Assembly: GCF_032062135.1 (NCBI RefSeq)
Contig: NC_092861.1
Coordinates: 63,704,151 to 63,768,150, forward strand
DNA from: Pyxicephalus adspersus
Taxonomy: Eukaryota; Chordata; Amphibia; Anura; Pyxicephalidae
DNA: 64,000 nucleotides
Direction of reading: 5' to 3'
The translations under genes were made by a program, and so were the position numbers. Of this stretch, positions 48,130 to 60,550 are shown piece by piece (within the stretch, counting starts at the first letter, position 1; each line of letters begins with the position of its first letter). The notes beneath the pieces are model-generated. The model did not search any database. It saw only the letters and a program-made list of their open reading frames with translations, and was not told the origin of the DNA.

Positions 48130-48448
48130 TTAAAGCAGAAATAAACCCAAAGCAAAAATAACACACTTACCTTTAATCCCGCAGATCAGGAACTTTCTTC
48201 CATTGGGTCCTGTGTCGGGCAGGTGTGAAATCAGCAATTTTCTTTTCTATTGAAGAAAGAGCAGCCAAGAGCCTCCTGGTATGCATGACATAGGTATCCC
48301 GGGAGGCTCTGCGCTCCTATTAAGTCTTAAAGGGGCGGGGCTGCACCCTTTTATTTAAATAAGGCAAGAAAACTTTTTTTTTACTTCAAACAAAAGGGTT
48401 GTCTATCCTTCTATGTAAAGTAAAAATTCTGAGTTTAGATCCACTTCA
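48130..48448. mobile_element. T2-like MITE, one flanking TTAA decayed
   Basis: The left end is TTAAAGCAGAAATAAACCC; the right end on the minus strand is GAAGTGGATCTAAACTCAG, which would have begun TTAAAGTGGA. The right end resembles the left end of the element at 19748. The interior is GC-richer than its flanks and non-coding. Confidence 0.55.
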
Positions 48449-50699
48449 TCTTCGTATAATTTGTCACATACAAATTACATACAAGATAGCGACTATAGGT
48501 AGGTTCTTAAGTTGAATTTGTATGTAAATCGGAACAAGTACATTAAATTAATAAATGCAATTAGAGCAGATGTTTGTCTCAACATAATATTAGGCAGTGT
48601 GGTGTCAGTTACTGTATAAAATCCTCACTGTGAGTTAATCACAAAGCAGAAAAACAAAAAAAAACTTTACTGAGCCTGGACATTCATTAACTTTCGAAAA
48701 AAGCTGTGCTTTGATATGAAAAAAAACCAAACAACTGCAGAGTTTGTCGGATGTCCTTAACTCGGGGACTGTCTGTATTTACAATTTTACTGGCATGCAC
48801 TGCTTCCCTTCATTTTAACAATTTCCTATTCAAAACTAAACAAAAACAAAACTGACAATAGTTCACATTTAAATGAATAAATTCAATAAATTAATGTTAA
48901 TTAAAAATTACCTATTTACATATAAGCTCTGTACACAGGTTAGATGATTTGTGACATGTGTACAATGGTCCACAGAACGATGCTTTATGTATAGCACACA
49001 TTTGTTTATCTCTCACCGGAAATGATCATGAAGGATTGTTAAGGTGACAATCATCAGACATTTGTTCAGGGCTTCAGGCAGTTGCCTATTCAGAAAAATT
49101 AAAATGTGGTTAGAAAATCAGCAAATAAGCGTGTAGAGCATATGTTTATAGTAAATTTAGCCACCCTTTGTATGTAAAAAGTTATAAACATTACATACAA
49201 ATGTTTAGGATTCTTTATTACAGACTGATACAATTATATACATTCAGCTGATGTCTTCCATATGTACAGGTGAAACTCTTATACAACGAATATAATACAA
49301 AATTATATAAACTAATAATATAACAAAGTAAACATATATAGTAATATAAACTGTACAGTAACTAAGGAAAGAAAGCATGAAAAGAATGTCAAAGATAGCA
49401 CTGTGAAAAAAGAGCTTTAAAGGAAGATATATTTAATAGAACATAGCATAATATAATAATCAAAAACAGCAAAGAAAAAGCAACATGTCCACAGCATCAT
49501 AATTCTCCAGATGATAAATGATGATCCAGAGATTTTTTTACATTTTTGCTGTAAGAAGAGCAATAGCACAGTTTCCATTTATCATTGTAATACAAATATA
49601 GTACAATACAGAGCCTTAATCAACGATGTCAGCATTCCAAATAAAAGATAACTGATGACTGCTGGCAGTCAAATTGTTCTGTGTTGAGAATGAGATAAGG
49701 GATATTTGGGGCAGTCTATTCAATTTCTGTTACTGTCTAATATTGGGTGACATTGTCCAGTGCCTTTTTTCTTTTGTTAGATAAATGTTAACTCGTTGTA
49801 GATTATGGGAACTAAAAGATGTTCCTGCTAGCTTGACTATAATTTTTGCTGTTATATTAATTTTGTTTCAAACAAAAAAAAATTACAATCGCATTAGCAT
49901 TAAAGAGAAACCCCAGCAACTGAGAGCACAGCAATTTATCAGCTTGAGTGTTGGCAAAACAAAAAGGTTTTGCGCTTATCAAATGGATATATTAAAACAC
50001 TTTATGTTGTACTTTTACCCCTTTATGAATAAGGATTACAAATCTGAGTGTCTTCCCAGGCTTCTTGTCAAATAAATATGTTAAAGACGTATCATCTAAA
50101 CCAAACTAACACATACTCAGCATATAAATTTTAATAGGCTCTGTGAATGGTAGATGGCAGTGGTAGTATCCCATTTTAAAACCAACAGCCAGTTGAAACA
50201 CTACCCGTTATTTACATTTCCAACTTACCTCCGCTGGTTACTTACCACAAGGTTTGCAGCATTCGTCTGCATGGAATTGTAAAAAACAGGTTCCTGAACA
50301 TTGCAGAATATTCTCCAGACTGGTAGCAAACCAAACAGAGGAATTTCCCCATGGCTGTTATTATTTTAAAATCAGTAATTCAGTAATTTTATTTTTTTTT
50401 CTTCTTATAATGTTGCTATTGATCACTTTGAGCCCTTTCTGTTATAGGTTGACAACATTGTAACAGGGAGCTCAAATGGAGACTACCAGAACTCATTTTA
50501 ACAAAAATTGCACAGCTATGAGTCACTGCTGTCATCTTTAGGAAACCCATCCTGAATATTTCCATGCAGCCATTACTGGAGTGTTTGTAGACAAAACATG
50601 GCTGCAGAAAATTAGCAGAACTGACAGCAATAAAGGGCAAATAAAAGTTCAATACTTCAATTGGCTTTGATACACAGCACTTTAAGCAAACTAAGGGGT
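48449..50699. other. Gene-free AT-rich stretch
   Basis: No gene or recurring repeat is visible. A 96-residue frame at 49785-50075 has no recognisable domain and AT-driven composition. Confidence 0.5.
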
Positions 50700-51296
50700 C
50701 TATTTTATTATTAAAATAATAATATTATTACACAGTATTTATATAGTTCCAACATATTACGTAGCGCTTTACAAAATCCATAGTCATGTCACTAGCTGTC
50801 CTTCAAAGGGGCTCACTAGCTAATGTCCCTACCTCAGTTATATGTCTTTTAATACAGTCTAAGGCAGTGGTCGCCAACCTTTTCGGACCAACGGACGACT
50901 AAATTTACCGGACCGCGCATGTACGGGGATCCATGTGTCACTCAAAGGCGAAGAAAGTTCCCCTTTAGTGATGTCATGCCAGAACCCATCGTAGGCTCAC
51001 ACAAGAGACAGGGTCCGCCGCTCTGGCCAGTGAGCCCCCCGGCAGGGTCCTTCTCCTGACCCTGCTTGGGGGTGTACCAGCCAGAGCCATGGACCACTGG
51101 CCTGGTCTAAGGTCAATTTTTAGAGGGAAGCCTAACCTAATTGCATGTTTTTTGGAAAGTAGGAGGAAACTGGAGTACCTGGAGGAAACCCACATAAACA
51201 TGGGGAGAACCTGCAAACTCCATGCAGACAGAGTCCTGGCTGAGATTCAAACTTGGGAATAGAGCTGCAAAGGCCAGAATTATAACCTCTGAGCCA
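50700..51296 (-). mobile_element. Nearly complete V-SINE-like SINE, split by a hAT-like MITE
   Basis: Read on the minus strand from 51296, a tRNA-like head has an A box TGGCTCAGAGG (51286-51296) and a B-box-like GTTTGAATCTC (51242-51252), spaced as in a polymerase III promoter. The central domain follows with GTTTATGTGGGTTTCCTCC and AACATGCAATTAGGTTAGG (51125-51215). The sequence resumes beyond the hAT insertion at 50856 with GACATATAACTGAGGTAGGG, then the tail CTACGTAATATGTTGGAACT and an ATT microsatellite to 50700. Head, conserved core and LINE-like tail are the V-SINE plan. Confidence 0.85.
50865..51104 (+). mobile_element. hAT-like MITE, family D, perfect 8-bp target duplication
   Basis: The element begins CAGTGGTCGCCAACCTTTTC and ends …CATGGACCACTGGCCTG. 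It is flanked by GTCTAAGG at 50857-50864 and GTCTAAGG at 51105-51112. Removing it restores the continuity of the surrounding SINE. It is GC-rich and non-coding. Confidence 0.93.
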
Positions 51297-54200
51297 ATAT
51301 GTTTTTTTAATTCAACCTGTTTTTTTGTTTGGTTTGGTTAATTTTTGTTGTCAGATTAATTTTTCCTCATTTCTCCTTTTTTATTTTTAAAAAGACAGGA
51401 CAGGCAAAACAAGGAAAAGAGAAGTATGGGAAAAGAGAATTTGAGAGAGAAATTAAATCAAACTGAATGAAAAAATAATCAAATCAGTGAAAAAAAAAAC
51501 ATAAAGATAATAATATTAATAATAAAAAAGCCAAATACTGCTGTATTCGGATATATGCTTTTGACTTGTAATATTTATTTTATTTTTTTATTGTATGTTT
51601 TCTACCTTGGTAATAAAAATAAATTAAAAAAAAAATTACATTTCATTCAGTTAGATTTACATCTGCTTTAACCTGACCTACCACAAAGTAAGTATTGGAG
51701 GGACATTTGCAACACAGAATAAAAAAATTGACATAACATAATTTAGAGCAGCCAAAAGAACAGACAGTAGTTTTGGAAAAAAAATGAATTTTGGAAGAAA
51801 AAAAAGTTAAAAATGAAAAGGCACTATTTTCCGCTTCTGCTACTCAGGGACTGAAGATGGAGCTAATCGAGACAGATAAGAGTTAAAACAATAATAATGA
51901 TATCACTCCATATATTTCTGGATAAACACAGTCTGTTTCCCCATTGTTGCTAATAAAATTTGCCTGTTTCTCATATTTTGGCTGGTAAACAAAATAAATC
52001 GTAGCAATTATTTGCAGTTAACTATACACAGGCAATTCTTTTCCTAATTGTTACTAATAAAATTCTTCTCTGAGGGTAAAGCTCTTAAATGCCTCCATTT
52101 TCAGACAGTCTTCCTGTGTCTTAAGAAATCAAGACCAGTAGTTTGTGTGAATCACAGGAAACAAAAGGTAAATCATCAGGAGCGGGTATAAAAAAACATG
52201 ATAGAAGTATGGTTAGGTAGAAAAGTTGTGCATATAACATTTATTAAATCAGGTGGAGCTACAAGAGGGAGGGCATATGAGGAGGGCATTGATAGGCACA
52301 ATTGTTATTCACTGTCTTGGTTCTTTAGTTGCTTCTGGTGGTGGCAGTAGTTGTGCTGCTGGTGGAGTTAGTGGTGGTAGTGTATTACCATGTTTTGGAA
52401 AACAACAGGTAGACAAGCAGCACTTGGGGGCAAATGTTTGGTATGCTCAGGGCCACATTCAGACAATTATGATGATGCTGTTCTGGACAAGACATGGAAA
52501 TTAGGTGAACATAATGAGGGGTAATGAGTAGTAATGAGGAGGATGAGGAAAAGAGAAGGAGGAGGTACCAAGGAAGGAATTGTCAGGTTTATCACGTATG
52601 ATAGGAGGTGACATTGGTCTAGTGGTTGGAGGGTAAAGAGGGAGCAGATTCAGCATTCACATTAGTAAACATGGCAAGTTGTATGATTAGTTGTTTCTGC
52701 AGTGATAAATATATAAATATATTGTTTTTTTGAACAGAGAGGTGACTATTGGATAGCCATACTCTTAGACGCTTGCTTTTGCAGCCAAAGGGGATTTTTT
52801 TGCATACCTTTTAAAAGGGATTTATAACCCCATTATTAAGAACAAACATTGTGCACCTTAGGCACCTTTTTCATGTAAGGTGCATACCAGTGCCTTATCT
52901 TCTTAGCAGGCATCTCCGGCATAATGAGATTATTTACTCTCATCCTAATGGATGACTACACCAAGAAACTGTTCAATTTACCAGAATTGTCCAAGTAAGT
53001 CTTTTAGGTGCTGTCTTGTCCAGGCTTTAGAGTTTTCAGTGTGGCAAGTGAAACTGTTGTTCCGGAGCAGACTAAACTTTCTGCCACCAATGTGGAGCCA
53101 TTGACGTTCAATGACATGGCATTAAATTATTTATTCTTGAATTGGTGACCTGTTTAGATCATCTGTTCTTGATGCCTCCACATCCACCAACAGATGATTT
53201 TAAAAAATCAATGCATACCTATCCACTTCTGTCAAAGGCTCCTAAAATTGGTTACATTTTAACTAAAATTAGTATAAATTTTTTCTAAGAATCTGAATGT
53301 CGGCTCAAATTTCCTGCTCAAAATACTTAGTCATTCTAACCAGATTCAGTCAGGCTCTGAATATTTTCAAACACCTCTAATCAGTAAAATGTTAATATGC
53401 AACAACAAAATGAGGTATAATTATTTAGACAATGACTATCCAGTATTAAATATGAACGCCTATACATACTTAGAATAGCTTCACCCAAGCGAAGTCTATT
53501 GTTGTCTTGGTAAAACAGAAGGGATTTAAATGACTTTAGTAACATATCTAAAAAAAGAAATATTTTCCTTATTGTAATTTAATCTATGCAAATCATCCCT
53601 TAATGCACTGTTGCATCCAGAGTAGGACAGAGATTGTTCATTGAGCCATATATTGAACATCCATGCACCTGTTGCAAGCTTGTAAGCACTCAACAGTGGA
53701 AATATGGAAACCATGAATTATTTATAGACTAGTGCCTGGGATCAAAGCTCAGATATGTCAGCGTATTGTTATTGTAGTTATGCATGTTTGTAAAACTGCG
53801 ATTTGACGCTCTTGCCTGTTGCTAAAATTTCCGACTATATGAAGTTTTAGCTTAGCTAGTTTGTCCGCTCAACTAACTATTGAATTTGAGTTTTACTGTT
53901 GTTAACCATCTGCAAATTTCTGTCAATGAAAACACAGGTCAAAATGTTTTGATCAGGCATTGGGCACTGTTGTTTCTTTTACCCCTGCTGGGCACTGTTG
54001 TTCTTCTCACCCCTTTGCTAAGCACCATTATTTATCCACCCCCTATCAAGCAGAATTGTCCCAACCCACATCAAAAACCAATACCCCTCACCTGCTGTCA
54101 CAAATATATTTCTGTTCCCCTCTTTACTGACTACCAACGTCTGAGCATTTTTCCCCCATGGGTGTTTTTTCATCTTTGACTTTAAGTATTTTAACTTCCC

Positions 54201-56079
54201 CCTCACCACCGGGCAATTTTCTTCTTCTTCTTGATCCCAAATATTTTTTTTTTAAATTTAAGATTATATTTTGAGAGTTCCAGCTTGTGTCTACTGTTTT
54301 CCTAGTAAAATAAAAGTTGAAGTTTTGGATTTTGTTGTTAAGCTTGAATGCTAGCATCTATACCTTTTGATCTGTAGATCATAGAAACAGGATGCAGGCA
54401 TTTATATGTTTTTTTTGAGTACAATCTACAGCTGTGAATTTAAAGCAGTCTATTCATGAGGAGTTCTGAGTCTACATGTAGAGTCTCCCTGCCGAAGCCC
54501 CATAGGGGAATGAATAGGGGCTGCAATGAGTACCAGCTGTCATGTGCAGTTATTGATTATTTTTGAACTAGCTTTGTCATGTGAGTGCTCGAGCAGCTGG
54601 CAAGAGGCTAGCCGTGGGCAGCCATGAAAATTCATGCAATGAAGAGGCAAGTATGAAAACATAAGTTTTCATAAAAGTCAAAAACATTTCATATCTATTT
54701 TATAAAATATGTGGTTAAAAATACTTATTATTGTACCAAATTTGTTTTGAAATGCTGTATATGATATGCATTTTGTATAGCAAATGAACTACAAAGCTAT
54801 TAAAAATGACAGATCCTATAAAAAAGGATATTTATGTTCAAAAACACAATTACATAGTTTTTTTTTAAAGAAATTGATTCAAAGAGAAGCAATTTTCTGT
54901 TTCTGTAAAGCATTCATAGCCAAAATTCCATAGCAGTACATCATCATTATTGCTATTGTTAATATTCATCACCTGAAGGCGGAATATTAGCAATATGTAT
55001 AAATATTAATAAATTATTTACTATTGAAATGGAAAAAGGATGCAAAACAAACAAGGTCAAGCTTTAAAGATGGATTGAAATTAAGTAACCAGCTTAAAGT
55101 TTTATTACACAGTTAAAATGATAAGCAGGGATAAACCAGTGAACAGCTGTCTGTTGAATTCACCAAATTCATACTAATGTGATCATTTCTGGCAATAGTT
55201 ATTTGCGTGTACAAATATTGAGGAATTACAGAAGTTTCCTGGAAGCGTCAGAGTATTATAGTAGGGTGTAGTAGAGTAAGTAGAGCATCCTTAAAAATAA
55301 TGATGATGCCTGTAAACAGTATGTTGCCTCACCATTTAAAAATATATGTTTTGTAACATTAGGTTTTGCAACAAAAATAGTACCTTTTGATAAAATTGGG
55401 TGTAACCCTCTCCTGATCCTTCTGTACAATTGTTACTGTATTTGACCCAAACTATTCAAAAACTCCATATACTTCTATACCAGTTCCCTGTCATTAATTC
55501 TCCGTAACTGGTACTGTATTTGGGAGCAACTAAATTATACTGCAGTTAGGGGTGGAGGGTGAAGACTTTAAACTCTAATTTAGTTATACAGTATGTGTGT
55601 ATTGGTGGTGTGGGCATGATGTAATGTTAAAACACTGCACTTGTTCTGCAGACGCTGGCCAGAAGGCAATGGCAATTCTAAGCTATAGTGTAAAATTGGG
55701 GCGCTGAAAGAAAAATAAAATACTAGTAAGCCTATTACCACAGGGATTAAAATAATGTTTCTGTCTGGCCTAAAATGAATGTCAAGTATCGCAAGCGGTG
55801 GTATTTTAAAATACGTGTATCAAAATAAAAGTTCAGCGCATATATAATAGTGCTAACAGCAACTAAATCCAATATGAAAATTCGCACTTCAGCATTATAT
55901 GTGCAGCAAGGAAAATCAACTTTTATAAGTAAAGATATGGAGACTGTGCACTCAAAGAGCATTACATGCAATTTATTTTTTTAAGCTGGATGGATTACTA
56001 TTTTAATATATAAGAAATGTCTCATGACTTTTGGCCCTCGTGAATGTCTACATTCCTTTAATTTTGCAGAGCTCCCTTC
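51297..56079. other. Gene-free stretch
   Basis: No intact gene is visible. 52250-53250 is G-rich in part with GGAGGATGAGGAAAAG and GGTGACTATTGGATAGCCAT strings, a vague hint of an old hAT transposase, but no motif is firm. 54480-54620 is slightly GC-rich. The rest is AT-rich without recurring repeats. Confidence 0.45.
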
Positions 56080-56099
56080 TTTATACTGTCTTGGAAAGC

Positions 56100-56600
56100 A
56101 TGTCTCCTTACATGCCACTTCTAGTTATACTGCCAGGAAATTTTAATGGTTATCTAGACCGTGATTTGTATATCTCTAATCCCTGTACATATATAATGTG
56201 ATGGGCGAGAACATCTCTGCTAGGAGAAAGAAAGACTCTACTATCTTTGACCTGATAGTTCCTCTGTGTGACCTGTCATGCTAAATAGCAAACCACAACC
56301 CTGTTAAGTGTTCAGAGTGATTTGACTCACTGTTTGCTCAAAACACTGTTAGAGTAGAGTTTTAAGCTGGAGGACGGGAGGGCTGGAATGATGATTTTAT
56401 GTCAGAATGGTACAAAATGAGTCTTGCTCTTAGGTTGTAAAATATGTGCATAAAACTTGCTTGGAATTTAATCATAAATATAAATGATATACATATTGTA
56501 TTTGCAATCTATTATGGTCTTGAAGTAAACTGGTCTAAATGTAAAATAATGCTCTTAGATACCCATTTCTCTCTTTCGCTTTCCTGTCTGAGCTTTCCTT
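56100..56600 (+). pseudogene. Possible L1/Tx1-like LINE fragment, plus strand
   Basis: A frame near 56120-56175 reads PLLVILPGNFNGYLDRDL, resembling the endonuclease block with G-D-F-N, here G-N-F-N. At 56516-56560 GLEVNWSKCKIMLLD resembles the block just after the RT active site of L1/Tx1 elements (G-L-x-V-N-W-x-K). The RT core between them is missing, so the copy would be internally deleted. The mariner remnant begins directly after it. Confidence 0.45.
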
Positions 56601-57280
56601 ACAACAAGTCTGTAAATAAGCCGTTTTGGCCCATTTTGAAGCTGCACAGGACCTTTTGGCTAAGTTAGTGACTCAGAATGAAACCTGGCTCCACATCTAT
56701 GATCCCAAAGCCAAGGAACAGTCAAAGGAATGGTGACACAGCAAGTCCCCGCAGCCAAAGGAGTTCCGAACCCAGAAATTGGCCAAAAAAGTCATGGTAT
56801 CTGTTTTCTGGGACAAAGACGGTATTCTGTTGGTGGACTACCTTCCTCAGGGCTCTAGTATCACCAGACAGTAATATGCTAACCTCCTGGACCAGCTGAA
56901 GGAGGCAGTTAGGATGAAACGCCGTGGAAAGTTGACCAACGTCCAACGTTGTGGCTGCCAAGTTGAAAACCCTGGGTTTCCAATTGGTTTACCATCCCCT
57001 CTACTCACCTGTCCTGTCCCCTTCGGACTATTTTAAAAAATTAAAAAAAAAAAAAACACCTGAAGGGGCAACTTTTTGAGGACATTTCTGAAAGATGGTG
57101 GTGAGAGCTGGTTTGCGGCCCAACCAAAGGACTTTAATTTGAACGGTCTAAAAAAGCTGCAACTTCGCTGTACCAAGTGCATCAGTCTCAGGGAGGAATA
57201 TGTTGAATAAATGTGTTATTTCATAACTCTGGCTCTCTTCTTTCTGGGCAAAGCCAGGAACTTCTCAGCACCCCCTCGTA
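56600..57280 (+). pseudogene. 5'-truncated mariner transposase
   Basis: The frame beginning 56668 reads VTQNETWLHIYDPKAKEQSK, then SPQPKEFRTQKLAKKVMVSV, FWDKDGILLVDYLP and NLLDQLKEAVRMKRRGKLT, all mariner transposase blocks. Stops interrupt it (a TGA after KEW, a TAA after ITRQ). The first catalytic aspartate of the D,D34D triad is asparagine here (QNETW). The H-D-N-A-P block with the second aspartate is deleted after RGKLT. Reading then shifts frame to KLKTLGFQLVYHPLYSPVLS and PSDYF, which keeps the third aspartate, and ends with CISLREEYVE and a stop at about 57209. The 3' end CAGGAACTTCTCAGCACCCC then CTCGTA looks like the mariner terminal repeat at a TA. The N-terminal half and 5' terminus are missing. 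Confidence 0.93.
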
Positions 57281-58488
57281 TATCCACCTTCACATTTTGT
57301 TTTCACTATTAAGTCATAACAGTTAAAGCATAGCAATAAAGTTTCAGCAGCTTCCTCTGATAAATCTCTCTTCCCTTAAGAACGGTCCCCTTATTCAGTC
57401 ATTTATGGTGCAAAGGGGAGTATTAAAGGATGATTTTCAGTCATCTAATTATTATCTGTAGAGATATCTACAAATATGTCATACATACTGTGTTCAGTGT
57501 GGTGCTGTAAGTCTATCCCTTCAAATGTTTACTAATCCTCATCCTCTAGTAAAGTCGTATCCATGATGTAAAGGCTTCTTTCCTCTCAACCTTCCATCTG
57601 TTTGAATCCATGTATTTTTTGACAAATGATAGAGATTACTGAGATGATGAATTACTGAGAATTCCCTATTATCACTAGAGGCTAAAAATAGGCTCATCCA
57701 GTATAAGTTTAAAGAATTTAACTTCATAGTAAAGGTTGTCTCCCTGATCACCTCCATTTCTCTCCTTTCTACCTATCTCTTTTCTTTACTGGTTGGTTGA
57801 ACCGCTGACACCCGTGGTGGCAATTAGGATTTTATTGAGCCTCCTTTTTCACTATGCAAGGAAAATATTCTTTATTCACTTGAAGAAGACCTTTCCACCC
57901 ACCCGAAGGCCTGCAAAACCCTAATCAAATTGTCAATTTATTTCTTTAAAGCTAGTTATTCTAGCAAGGAGGTAGTCTGGCAGTTGGATGGAACTCTTGA
58001 ATACTGTATCTCGTAGCACTGATGTGATTTAAATACNNNNNNNNNNNNNNNNNNNNNNNNNNNNNNNNNNNNNNNNNNNNNNNNNNNNNNNNNNNNNNNN
58101 NNNNNNNNNNNNNNNNNNNNNNNNNNNNNNNNNNNNNNNNNNNNNNNNNNNNNNNNNNNNNNNNNNNNNNNNNNNNNNNNNNNNNNNNNNNNNNNNNNNN
58201 NNNNNNNNNNNNNNNNNNNNNNNNNNNNNNNNNNNNNNNNNNNNNNNNNNNNNNNNNNNNNNNNNNNNNNNNNNNNNNNNNNNNNNNNNNTAAGAATGTC
58301 TATCTCTCCCTGAGGTGTATAAAAGGTAGTGATATGAGACAAAAATCATCTCTCCTTGCTAATGTTTACTATTCGGCTACCTTGGTGATTATGTCACACA
58401 AAATTCCCTTATGCCTACACTCGTTGGAAGTAAAAAGCAGTCATGGAACAACAGAATTGTAGGAATTTTGACACAGAAGGCAGACAAT
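57281..58488. other. Gene-free stretch containing the assembly gap
   Basis: No gene is recognisable on either side of the gap at 58037-58290. Frames running through the gap are artefacts of unknown bases. Confidence 0.6.
58037..58290. other. Assembly gap (254 N)
   Basis: The bases are all N. Nothing can be said about the content, and the length may be an estimate. Confidence 1.
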
Positions 58489-58714
58489 GGGTCTGATCTA
58501 TTAAAGTTCTCTTGAGGCTGGAGAGGATACAGTTTCATCAGTGAAACTGGGTAATCCAGCAAACCTGGAATGGATATGGTCCAGGATTCAAAACATTTGC
58601 CAGCAAAAAGCAAATGACTTTGAAGAAATTCATTACAGATTTGCAGGATCACCCAGCTTCACTGATAAAAGTGTATCTTCTCCAGCCTTGGAGAACTTTA
58701 TTAAATCAGGCCCA
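58489..58714. mobile_element. Foldback MITE, family A, copy 8
   Basis: This copy is full-length: TGGGTCTGATCTATTAAAGT at the left pairs with ACTTTATTAAATCAGGCCCA at the right. GGGTAATCCAGCAAACCTGG pairs with the diverged TTTGCAGGATCACCC. Confidence 0.9.
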
Positions 58715-60258
58715 ATGTCTCAGCTTCTGATTTTTTGTGCTGCCTGGCAGTGGAAGTGGATTTTAAAACTGATAACAAATACAAGTTAAAAACTCTTTGA
58801 GAGACAAGCTCAGAATAGGGGGAGAGAGGTGTGGAATAAGTTTTAGGAGCTGTGTGGAACAGCTTCAATCCCCTGGCCTCCCCTTCTACTTTTGGCATTT
58901 ATTTCTCTCCCTGGCATTTGTTGCTGTTCATTATCTCTCTTAGCTCTGTTCTCCTCACTTGGGTATAATTGTCCAGACAGAGAGAGAATGGGGTGGTAGG
59001 GGAACATTGGGATGTCATTGTACCTCAAGCAACATGAAAGTATTATCATACTGACCTTCATCAGACAACAGCCATTGGGGAAATGTAGGAAGTCATGCCC
59101 TTTATGCCCGTTCCACAGGCATAATGTATATTGTTGACCCTGCACACCCGGGTGAGTGGGGCTTGGTAATGAGTGTTAATGTGGCCATTATTAGAATATT
59201 AGTGGCAAGCAACAGCTTTAATAATGCTTTAAAGGAAGTTATCCAGTGGTATTGGTTTCTATAAGTCTAAAAAAAAAATGAGAGGTTAAAGTGCAGAGTT
59301 AAATGTCATGGGCAGCAAAATGGTGTCTCTAGCAGCCATGACTCACTTGTGACATGAATTTACCAGCTACTTAGTTAATGCTAATCCTAATAAACCCTAC
59401 TTTTCAACATAATTCATTTTGTTCCTAACATATCTTAACTACAAAAGTTCATTAGTTAAGGAAGCATGAGTTTTGTAAAACGCCCTTTTGTTTCTACTGA
59501 TAATGCTAATACCAGTTATGGGTATTACTACAGCCAATATTTACAATGAATAGGTAGAGTTAGGTTTATGGGAGTTTGAGAAGTTTAGTATGGTGCTGTG
59601 AAAGCTGCAAAGGATATTTACATATTTTGCTTGGGTATGAGGAAAAGATGTATTTGAAGGAAGTTGAAAAATAAGTAACATATTATCAGCTTGGTTTTAC
59701 TGGATACAAAACAGAATCTGAGAATATTAGACTGTAAAATGTTTTCAGTTTTCCTGTCAAGTTAAATGTATCTGTGCCTTATTAGCTTTTATTTAGATGA
59801 TCTTTACCTAATAACTGCTTAATGTATAGGATGTTTCTCTATCCCCACACTTTAACACTTTAACCATAGACATAAGGTACAAAAACGATCTTTACTCTAC
59901 CTAGAAAAAATATCTACTTGCACCTGCAGTTTTTTTTTGACAATTTGACAAAATATCTGGGCTAGTACTTTGGTAACCTGGCCAAGTGTGGAAACTCTTG
60001 ACTAGGGTAGCTTAGAAGTCTGAACTGTGTCAGTTAGCGGTCCAGGTAATTTCCATCCTTCCTAACTACCCAAAGACCCTGACAAAAATCAAACCACTTT
60101 CTTTTTACCTTGCCAGTTAGAGGACATCACATTGAGGATGGGTTCCCCATAGTTTTATCCATCACTAAGACCACTGCCTTCCAGGACCCCAAATGCTTCC
60201 ACCCAACCAGATTCTACCCATTGAAAAGATTCCACCTTTTCATGAAACCGAAAGTGTT
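58715..60258. other. Gene-free stretch
   Basis: TTAAAGGAAGTTATCC at 59233 looks like a single T2-type terminus; no partner is visible. No gene is recognisable. Confidence 0.5.
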
Positions 60259-60266
60259 GTCTAGGG

Positions 60267-60550
60267 CAGTGGTCCCCAACCTTTTGCAGCTCGCAGACCA
60301 CTGAATCTATGGACTCTGGACCATGCATGCCTGTGTCATTGAAAGGAGAAGAAACTTCCCCCTGAGTGACGTCATAATGCCAGTGTAAACAAAACCCGCC
60401 CACCACCCTGAGCCTGCAATCCGTACGGGAGACATGGTCTCCCCCCCAGTGGAGTCCTTCTCCTGACCCTGCTGGGGGCGGCACCGGCCAGAGCCACGGA
60501 CCACTGCTGATCTCCATGCTCTTGTGATCCACCTGTCAGACGGCCCCATG
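60267..60550 (+). mobile_element. hAT-like MITE, family D, perfect 8-bp target duplication
   Basis: The element starts CAGTGGTCCCCAACCTTTTG. It is flanked by GTCTAGGG at 60259-60266 and GTCTAGGG at 60551-60558. Internal strings GAAGAAACTTCCCC, GTCCTTCTCCTGACCCTGCT and CGGCCAGAGCCACGGACCAC are shared with the copies at 50865 and 36314. The right 40 bases, after the GGACCACTG block, differ from the copy at 50865. Confidence 0.92.

Noticed and set aside
52250..53250. hAT transposase remnant
   Set aside because: Strings such as GDYWIAILLDACF in one frame are suggestive, but the match is short and no catalytic block can be placed.
57956..58349. Frames across the N run
   Set aside because: They stay open only because the bases are unknown.
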